From positions 130,517 through 194,516 of the forward strand of contig CACRSC010000076.1 of the NCBI GenBank assembly GCA_902651635.1: a DNA stretch of 64,000 nt, written 5' to 3'. Source of the stretch: Mastigamoeba balamuthi. Lineage: Eukaryota > Evosea > Mastigamoebida > Mastigamoebidae. Below, in pieces: positions 56,886 through 64,000 of the stretch (positions within the stretch are counted from its first letter, which is position 1; each line of letters begins with the position of its first letter). A program made the position numbers and the translations under genes. The notes under the pieces were generated by a model. That model saw only the letters and a program-made list of their open reading frames with translations. It was not told the origin of the DNA and ran no database searches.

Positions 56886-58074
56886 GTGTTTGAGCAAGCC
56901 AAGCTTCTATTACTGTCTAAAGAGAATGGTGAAGTATTACCAAAAACAGTCCTTTTCATCACTCACTTATGTATTTACTTTGTAATGCTCTATCATGCAA
57001 AGATGCAAAAGAGTATATGGGTATTACAGACTCTGCTTTTACCCAGGCTTTGCATGATGGTGAAAATCACTACTGAATGTCTTATACCCACAAGAGTGAC
57101 TCGAGAGCAACTTCACCCTGAATGACTTCAGCTTACTAAAAACGTACTAGATGAACTATTGCCTATAGCTCAAGGACGGAATTGGGCCGAATTCAAGGGC
57201 ACAAAGGACTTATTGTATCGTCAGTATTGTGAGAAGTTCAATGAGACAGTGCTAATAATGGGTATCCAAGATAAGATCATTCCTTTACCTTATGCTACCT
57301 GGTATGGAATTGTTAAGGACTCATACTGTATTCACTTTAAGAGAGTCCCAGACCACTGTCCATGGTGCAAACGGCAAGTTGAACTAGAGAACAAGTTTTA
57401 CTCATACCTTCGAAGTTTACTCAAAATGTAAGTGCTTTCTTTTGATATTATACTAACAGGAAGATCGATTTATCAGGAATTGAAAGAATTCTCTAAGATG
57501 AAGCTTCATAAGCAGGCACTTCTTGCTCAGAGATACTGGTGTTATCACCTGCGATGTCTAATTCAGCATGGAGATACTGAAACAGCCTTGGTTATTTGTG
57601 ACTTCACCAAACTCACTTCAGGCTGCTATAAGAGTCAAGTTGAAGTGGAAGTTGTATATTGGTCTGAGCTATCTGTTGATACAGAGGATGTAACACGATC
57701 ACATACACATGCATATGTTCTTGGTAAGGGCATTGCTAATGATTCTGTTGCTGTTATTGCAATGGAGCGTGCTCTATTTCAGCTAAAACCGTTTCATGAC
57801 CAGAGTGAAGTGAAAATATATTGCTCGTTTCAGTGATGGATGTAGTGGCCAGTTTAAAAATACAGGAATGGTTCTTCACTACTATTTAGTATGGCTCGAG
57901 TTCCAAAAGAAGATAAAGGAATTTGAGCCTTACTGGTTTGCTAGTAATCACGGTCAGGAAGCCTGTGATGGTATGGGAGTTGCATTTGATCATCGAGTAC
58001 TAAACAGTCAGTTCAACATTGATGGTTCTACAACTCCAATCAAAACTCCTGAGCAGCTTATAGAGTCTATATAA
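56886..58074 (+). mobile_element. Decayed DNA transposon, DDE-like transposase remnant
   Basis: AT-rich coding fragments in three frames. Diagnostic pieces: TWYGIVKDSYCIHFKRVPDH with CPWC; ALVICDFTKLTSG and QVEVEVVYWS; and FSDGCSGQFKNTGMVL, then PYWFASNHGQEACDGMG and TPEQL. The D..SQFKN...F(A)(T)SHG(K)GACDG pattern belongs to a transposase-like family abundant in invertebrate and other eukaryote genomes; the aspartates would be part of a DDE catalytic centre. A canonical small intron (GTAAGT...CTAACAG, 57430-57461) is visible. Interrupted by at least three stops or frame changes, so inactive. Terminal repeats were not found. Confidence 0.6.
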
Positions 58075-60473
58075 GCAGTTGATACAACAGCTTTTCTTCT
58101 TCAGATTCCGAAAGAGTTGGATACCTTAGAAACAACTCAATTTCCTGAGTGCCCTGTAATTCAGAGAGCATGGCATAAGTTGTGTTTTACAAACGAGATA
58201 CCTGTATGATCAAGAAAGACCAGGCCATTTGCATAGTCGTGGAGATTATCAACTCCTGGTGAGGAATGCAAAGACAAGTGAGAATTGAAGATTCCAGACA
58301 ATATCACACTTATATAGAGTATTATTGAAACATAGCTTTTTTCAAATTATACAGTTATTGGTAAAAACAAAATAAGATAGTGTTTCATAATTACATAACC
58401 ATTTGAGAAAATTCATGCCTTTTGGCTTTGAAATATGTATTTGTAAGAAAGGAATTTATAATTTTTAGCCTGAAATGCTTGAATCAGGAAGTTCTGTGAG
58501 TTTGTGTGTGAATTTTCTATATCTGAGTTACTATGCTCTTTAATTTTGTTACAATATCTAAGTTTGTCAGTTTTCAGTCTGTGAATTCTAGGTTCAGAAA
58601 TCACTCAAATGAGATCTGTAACAGTAAGGAATTTTAGGAGAAATACTAGATGCTTATTACTAGAAAATAATATGTAGTTATCCTATTTATGTAGATTTTA
58701 TCTGTTAGTCATATCATTCAATTCCAAAATTTCTAACTGAATAGCAGAGATCAGGACACATCCAAGTGGGATATGCACTCATATCAGAAACGGACTCTTT
58801 CATAGGACTTCTAGATGCATACAATTATGATTACTTAAAAGCACATCTAAAAATAATTCACTATGTGTAGGGCTCCCCGAGCCTGGTTCAGACATCCAAT
58901 CATTTTAGCCAGCTCTTGTTGCTGATCATTTGCACTTTGGTTCTTATGCATGTGTCATGTGTTATTGGAATATGATTCATTGACTTGTGTGAATCTTATG
59001 GTTTTTGCCTTTGTAACTGATACTAATAAAACAGCTTTCTATTGTAATTAATCAGCATACACTACTACTGTAATTTATTATTTCCTTTCATAGTATGAAA
59101 ATCTAACACCTATCTATTTAGGAATTGATGTATTTTCTTATGTTTATTTTTTTGAATTACATCTTATCTCAGTGTTCATCTGCATCAAAGCCCATCCTAT
59201 CAGCTATGTTACTGCCAATACAACTTTCATGTTGCAATTCCTAAATTCATCATTTCCTTGATGCTCGAGTTGGACCATTTGATCTGATAGCTGAAAGAGG
59301 AACAAATTACTCTTCTACACTTCGATTGAAAAATGTTGAAGCAAAATGTAACTATATGATATCATATCTCTACCAAAATATGTTCAGCCTTACTCAATCT
59401 TCTATATCTGAAATTACCAAATCAATTGAAGATATGTTCAGCTTCTAATGAGGCATAGCGGGATGCCCCCTGTCAGTTCCTCCTATAGAGAGCTGCAACA
59501 GGCACCTATTCACACTCATCAACTGCCAGATGTGAACTGGTGGCAGCACAGAGTCTGCACAGACTGCCTCTTTTATGGACATAATCCGTTTCATAAAGAA
59601 GACTTGCATGGGAGTTGCCACAGGAGGCAGTGGTGCCCAGCTGCCCCTGATGCCAGTGTTTGAGAGCAACCAGGTGTTCTCTAATCTATGGCAAATGCGT
59701 GATCAGGAAGACTGGCTGGCTGGCACCAGATGAAAACAATGGCCTTTGCAACCAGGGAGATGTGAAACTGCCTTATTACCCCAACTCTGGCTTTCCTGGG
59801 TCACAAGGGAAGGACATGCTCAACTGGATGACACGATCGTGCTTCTGGTCTCTGCCCTGCTGCCATGGTGATGGGCAGGAATTCCCCCGAAAAAGGTGTT
59901 TTATGCCGGCGGTTTTTGTCTGTTGGAAAAAATGTGCCATGCGNATGTGACTCAGCCTTCTGCTACACACCACTATGCATGGATTTACTATACATATCTA
60001 CATATTACCTCTGCTACACACTGCTACACATCAGTCTGCTACATACAGCTACACAGATCCTCTGCTCATACCACTACATGTGGGTCTGCTATGCACTGCT
60101 ATACAGTTCCTTCACTATGTGCTACTACACGTGGGTCTGCTACACACCACTTCACACATCCTCCACTACACACTACTGCTATGCACCTTCTGCTATATGA
60201 CACTATGCTATTCATTCAATTCAAATCACATTATTTACAATTATAAGAGCTGCAAAGAGAGAGTGGAGCCATATCAGCCAGTTCAGGTAGTTTGCTTCCA
60301 TAGTAGCTGGCAGCAATGAAGGGCATGCTGGATAAGAAACAACAGCTGAGGACTGTCCATGAAGAGAAAGGGTCATTTTGGGAAAATAGCAGAAGACAGG
60401 CAGAGAACAGCTGCTGTGCCTAGGCAGCCAGGTCGAACAGGAGGGAGAATCGAGCTAATCAGAGAACAGCGAG
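58075..60473. other. AT-rich DNA without recognisable genes
   Basis: Low-complexity AT-rich sequence to about 59.4 kb, then moderately GC-rich unique sequence with an N at 59944. No ORF over 100 codons with recognisable content. Confidence 0.45.
59958..60190 (+). repeat. Degenerate minisatellite built on CTGCTACACAC/CACTAC words
   Basis: About a dozen imperfect copies of a CTGCTAYACACNNCTAYAC unit, giving Tyr/Leu/His-rich ORFs in all frames that are by-products of the repeat. Confidence 0.7.
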
Positions 60474-60759
60474 GTGGCAGAGAGAGAGGATGAATTGTTA
60501 CTACAGAAGGAGAAGCCTCATCAAGCATGTGTGCTTAATGGAGCTGAAGTACAACTGTGTGACAGCACTCCAGACCAGTATGCAGACACTGAGAGAGTAT
60601 CAGAAGAGAAGGGCAGAGCTGCAGGAGGCAGAGAGCAGCATAAAGAAGAGGTACAATCAGGCCCTAGAACATCCAGGGTCTGAAGACTACCTGGGGCCAG
60701 TGCTGAAAACGGAATGGCAGCCCCTGGAATCCCTGCCTCTGATCACACTCCCAGGGTCT
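60474..60759 (+). CDS. Coiled-coil ORF fragment left of the TIR element
   Basis: Frame (60490-60861) reading LQTSMQTLREYQKRRAELQE and SSIKKRYNQALEHPG, strongly helical, then LESLPLITLPGS before it runs into the left TIR. It may be an exon of a gene interrupted by the element; the frame after the right TIR (PQLHIPWEVLALWKLKG) could be its continuation. No family recognised. Confidence 0.3.
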
Positions 60760-60763
60760 ATAG

Positions 60764-60808
60764 CTGTTGGAGAGTGGGATTATTTTTGGACAGAGAGTGG
60801 TAGTTTCC
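60764..60808 (+). repeat. Left terminal inverted repeat
   Basis: 45 bp, starts CTGTTGGAGAGTGGGATTAT; two mismatches to the inverted right copy. Confidence 0.85.
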
Positions 60809-60847
60809 TAGTATCTTTTTTGCCCATACTGCCATGGTGCACGCACA

Positions 60848-62063
60848 ATGTCTTGCACTGAGATGCTGGCACTCATTGCAAACCACGGGGCCAAGCTTGA
60901 AGACAAGAAGGCCTGCCTCCTTGAGAAAGCTGCTGCTGTGGCCGAGGCTGCTGAGCTGCCACTGCCATCCTTGGCTGGCATTTTTCGGTCCTTTGAGGAG
61001 ATCGGCTGGTGCAACATGTCGTCCTGCGAGATCAAGCCTGTCGTGCCACCGAACAACATCGTTGTGCCCCTCTTCACCAGCTCTGCCAAGTGTAAGCCTC
61101 GTTTTCGACTCAGTGGGTCCTTCTCGTCACCCCAGCGGTCTTCGTTTCAAAGGTGGGGAGGAGCCAAATCTCGCATACATCTTCTGGAAGCTGCTTCCAG
61201 ACGAGCACAGGAGGGCTACCAAGGAGAAGGCACACAAGAGGGCAGCAGCGAAGAAGAAGTCACGCCAGAAGGCCGCCACAGCCACCACAGCCGCAGCTGA
61301 GGCCGAGGCAGCGCGCAAGGCCCAGGAGGCAGCAGCTGCAGTGGCCTCTGCAGTGAATGACATGTCACGTCAGCAGGCAGAGGCAGTGGCTGCAGAGGCC
61401 AAGGCAGCCTGCAGGCGAGTGGCTAAGGAGAGAGTGGCAGCAGAGAGGGTGGCTGCGGAGAAGGCGGCAGTGGACAGGCATCACGCTGAGGAGGAGGCAG
61501 CGACCAAGCACAGGGCCAAGGAGAAGGCCTGCAGAAAGCATGAGAAGGAGGAGCGCAAGGCCCGTGTGGCCTCTGTGACCACGTTATCACCCTTCAGCTG
61601 CCCTGCCACGGCGTCAGCAGTACCTGCTGCTGCTGCCAGGGGCGACAGCACGGCACTGCATGTGGCCAACGACCACATTGCCTCGCTTGAGAGAGAGCTC
61701 GCACAGGCACACACACACATCATGAAGCTCGAGGGTGAGCTGGCCAGCCACCTGGCTGGTGGCCCTGCGATGGACTCGAGCGCCAGCGAGGCTGACAGCG
61801 GCACCTGCAAAGGAGTGCCACCACCACTGCCGCCTCCCCCGCCACTGCCAATGGGCATGGGCAGCCATGTGAGGGCCCCATCGTCACTCAGCGGTGAGGA
61901 GGGAGGCTCTGGCGGCCCCCCACTGCTGCCCCTGTCGCTCTTCGCCTTTAGGAAATTACCACTCTCTGTCCAAAAAAAATCCCACTCTCCAACAGATAGC
62001 ACCTCAGCTGCACATCCCATGGGAAGTCCTTGCACTGTGGAAGTTGAAGGGCAAGATGACTGA
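60848..62063 (+). CDS. Coiled-coil, Pro-rich protein carried by the TIR element
   Basis: ATG at 60848 opens MSCTEMLALIANHGAKLEDK and a helical N-terminus with IFRSFEEIGWCNM and KPVVPPNNIVVPLF. After SSAK a canonical intron (GTAAGCC at about 61092 to TTTCAAAG at about 61150) joins, in frame, to GEEPNLAYIFWKLLPDEHRR. A long Ala/Lys/Arg/Glu coiled coil follows (AEAEAARKAQEAAAA, ERVAAERVAAEKAA), then a heptad block HIASLERELAQAHTHIMKLE and a polyproline stretch (PPPLPPPPPLP). The frame passes through the right TIR and stops at 62061. Both exons are open and the join is clean, so the gene may be expressed. No known family. Its codon use is more G/C-rich than the flanks. Confidence 0.55.
61951..61995 (-). 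repeat. Right terminal inverted repeat
   Basis: 45 bp, the inverted partner of 60764-60808; followed directly by ATAG. Confidence 0.85.
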
Positions 62064-63646
62064 TACCCAGATAGACCTGGTTGTGGCCTCCATCAATGGA
62101 AAGAAGAGGCCAGCTGTGGGAAAGAAGCTACACAGCAAGCATCCCCTATACAGTGTCATTGGCTGGCTCCACATCATGCTGAACATAGCATGCATAGCGG
62201 AGACCATTGTGATCAGGGCTTCAGAGGAGGTAGAGAAGACCAAGGCAGACATAGTGAATGAGTACTTCTTCAGTGTGGGATTTCAGGCAGTGTGTGCAAA
62301 GGCAGGTGCACTGCACAAATCCCTGGGACTTGAAGGAGAGCCTATAGTCATTGCTCTACCAGGACAAGGCCCAAGTAGGGTCTGTAAGGGCCATACTTTG
62401 GATGTCTTCTCCTCTTTGTACCACCATCCTCTACTTTCTCTGAACAGATTTTCTGCAGTTGCTCCAGCTGTTTCTTCCTGTGATGTCCAGCAGCACCTTC
62501 CACCACTTGACTGATGGTCCCACTTGTCAGCAGTGAGTGCACTGTCCCTGTGAGGCACCTATATTCCAGCCACTCATCTGGGACCAGTCCCTGCAGCAGT
62601 ATCTGGGCCACAGCAGCAAACTTAAGTACTCATAGCACCTTCACAACTCAAACACCGTGACTGGTCTGCATGGTGCTTCAGAGCTCCTTCCTGAGGCACA
62701 CAATCCTGTTGCCCAGAATTCTCCTTCCTGTCTCGTCCATGATGCTGCTGCTCTGCATTACATTAAAGCCACAAGGACTGGCTTCATGTCTCATAGCAGT
62801 TTATGCATTGGCTCTCTTGACTGGCACAGGAAGGGATTCTCTATATAGAAGAATGTGAGATTACAAATAGCCGTCAGTGCCACTTCATCCAGGGCAGCTT
62901 GTGCTGCTACCACACTATGGGCCTTTGCTGTCTTCTCTATCAACCTTCTGGATTGTGCAATGTCATCACTCTACAGGAGTACCAGAACAGGGACCAAGTT
63001 CACAAGGGAAGCATCGAGGAACATGTGCAATTCAGAGCTTTATGAAACCTGGATGCATGTGGCCAGTACTCTGTGCTCCTGCCCTGCTGGACATCTGCTA
63101 GACTGTGCAAAGGGCATACAGCACTTGATGACAGCTAACTTCATTGTCTCTGAGCCCAAGAAGGCAGCATGGTACAAGTGCCTGTACTACAGTCTGCCCC
63201 TTGTGGAAAGGAGCAATTGCTGAAAGGCTCTTCCCATATGAAGACAGGAAATGGTCAGAGAATCATGAGCCACTGATGAAGAATGTCTTTGAATTCAGAT
63301 GGAGATGCTCTCCAAGAACAGAGGAAATTCCAGGAGGAAGGCACCACCTGCCGACTCTTCCAGGGGGGGGGGAATGCTGGACTTGTTGTGCACGATTTCA
63401 CAGAAATTTTTCAAATCAAGTGATTAGTGACAAAGACGATATGTGCCAGTATATGTGCCGGGCTATGTGCCGGTGGCACAGCTCGGCCATTGACTATGCC
63501 GGCAGCACAGTGTATGTGCTGGCATATATGCCGGTCTATGAGTCAGCATGAAGAGTTTCCATCGTTTTGTGATCAATGGTAATCAATAAGACATTCAAAG
63601 CAGACGCAGTGGCTTTCAATTGTAATAACCAACTGGTTTCATTGCT
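62064..63646. other. Unassigned region with short ORFs
   Basis: A plus-strand frame to 62514 (SVIGWLHIMLNIACIAETIV, one hydrophobic stretch) and a minus-strand frame 62611-62348 (LLQGLVPDEWLEYRCLTG, HHRKKQLEQLQKIC) are the only suggestive pieces; neither has a recognised family. A TATGTGCCGG/TGCCGGC word recurs at 63440-63540. Confidence 0.3.
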
Positions 63647-64000
63647 TTAGTCACACTCAGGGTCAGATTCATCAGAGGAGAGGGCATCATTGTCATCACT
63701 GCACTCAGCACAATCCATGATGCAGTCCTTTGGATCAGTCATAACGTCGTTCAGGCCATCAAAGGACGCATCTGGGTTGATGAATCCCTCTTCAAACATC
63801 TCGAGGTCCATCTGCAGAGGACTGGTCGAGAGTAGTTCGTTGGAGTTGGAGAGCCAGGAGTCCAGGTTCGCATTGCTCCAAACAGAAGACTCTCTTTCTG
63901 CATGACGAGTCACCTGCATGATGTGCTCTCCAAGGCGTTTGACCTCCTCAGTAGTTCCCTTGATGGTGCTGAGCCTGTAGTGCAGCTCCTGAGCATCAGC
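63647..64000 (-). CDS. Hypothetical acidic protein, C-terminal exon, partial at window edge
   Basis: The frame is open from the right edge to a stop at 63647: DAQELHYRLSTIKGTTEEVK (helical) then WSNANLDSWLSNSNELL, a hydrophobic/acidic block (MDLEMFEEGFINPDASFDG) and an acidic Ser/Asp end (DDNDALSSDESDPECD). No family recognised. The 5' part lies beyond the window. Confidence 0.4.
   Translation of the reverse strand, partial: ADAQELHYRLSTIKGTTEEVKRLGEHIMQVTRHAERESSVWSNANLDSWLSNSNELLSTSPLQMDLEMFEEGFINPDASFDGLNDVMTDPKDCIMDCAECSDDNDALSSDESDPECD

Larger units (their letters stand above)
60764..61995 (+). mobile_element. TIR-bounded DNA element with a cargo gene
   Basis: Two 45-bp inverted repeats (60764-60808 and 61951-61995) beginning CTGTTGGAGAGTGGGA match at 43 of 45 positions. 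Directly outside both lies ATAG (60760-60763 and 61996-61999), a plausible 4-bp target duplication. The 1,232-bp element is GC-rich compared with its flanks and contains one spliced coiled-coil gene and no transposase, so it is non-autonomous. The superfamily is unclear; 4-bp duplications occur in Sola and Ginger, among others. Confidence 0.7.

Noticed and set aside
59958-60319. Tyr/His/Leu-rich ORFs of about 110 codons in several frames
   Set aside because: They translate a degenerate minisatellite.
63440-63545. Recurring TATGTGCCGG words as a CRISPR-like or terminal-repeat array
   Set aside because: Irregular spacing, few copies and a eukaryotic setting; at most a minor simple repeat.

Overview
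The window is nuclear DNA of a free-living eukaryotic microbe. About 25 protein genes have short spliceosomal introns (46 to about 170 nt) and strongly G/C-biased third codon positions. There are no operons or Shine-Dalgarno sites. Clear eukaryote-only genes are a cullin-3, TFIIE-beta, a PARP, a GCN2-like eIF2alpha kinase, two Bub2/Cdc16-type TBC proteins and a FAM161-like ciliary protein. The FAM161-like gene implies a cilium or flagellum at some life stage. Repeated genes for cell-surface pectin-cutting enzymes suggest a protist that attacks algal or plant cell walls, such as a cercozoan or amoebozoan. I cannot place it further.

Layout. 0-1.7 kb: a SAP-like/membrane ORF at the edge and AT-rich spacer. 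1.7-9.6 kb: four minus-strand copies of an unrecognised multi-exon gene family, with an unrelated membrane/coiled-coil gene between copies 1 and 2. 9.9-34.4 kb: six of seven GH28 polygalacturonase loci (five genes, one pseudogene), interrupted by the FAM161-like gene, a large GPI-anchored CSPG-repeat adhesin and a WWE-BRCT-WWE-PARP. 34.6-45.2 kb: an ARM-repeat/ADP-ribosyltransferase fusion, a truncated GCN2-like kinase domain ending at an N in the assembly, CUL3 and TFIIE-beta. 45.5-50.2 kb: a secreted tectonin-repeat protein and a DUF4091-type surface hydrolase. 50.3-53.5 kb: two tandem Bub2-like TBC genes. 53.6-55.0 kb: the seventh polygalacturonase. 55.24 kb: tRNA-Met(CAT). 55.4-64 kb: AT-richer, transposon-rich DNA unlike the rest, with a decayed DDE-like transposase, a minisatellite and a 1.23-kb TIR element carrying a spliced coiled-coil gene.

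How the genes fit together. Six polygalacturonases, the CSPG-repeat protein and the DUF4091 protein all enter the secretory pathway, and nearly all end in a GPI-anchor-like hydrophobic tail. The tectonin protein is secreted without such a tail. Together they look like a surface kit for binding and cutting polysaccharide. Housekeeping and regulatory genes lie among them without obvious functional linkage.

Splicing. Roughly half of the 55 or so introns I placed by eye start GTNCG (GTCCGC, GTGCGC, GTACGC) rather than GTRAG, and three appear to be GC-AG. Exon coordinates come from reading frames and homology to paralogs and known families; no transcript data were available. Two single N bases (38608 and 59944) show that this is a draft assembly.
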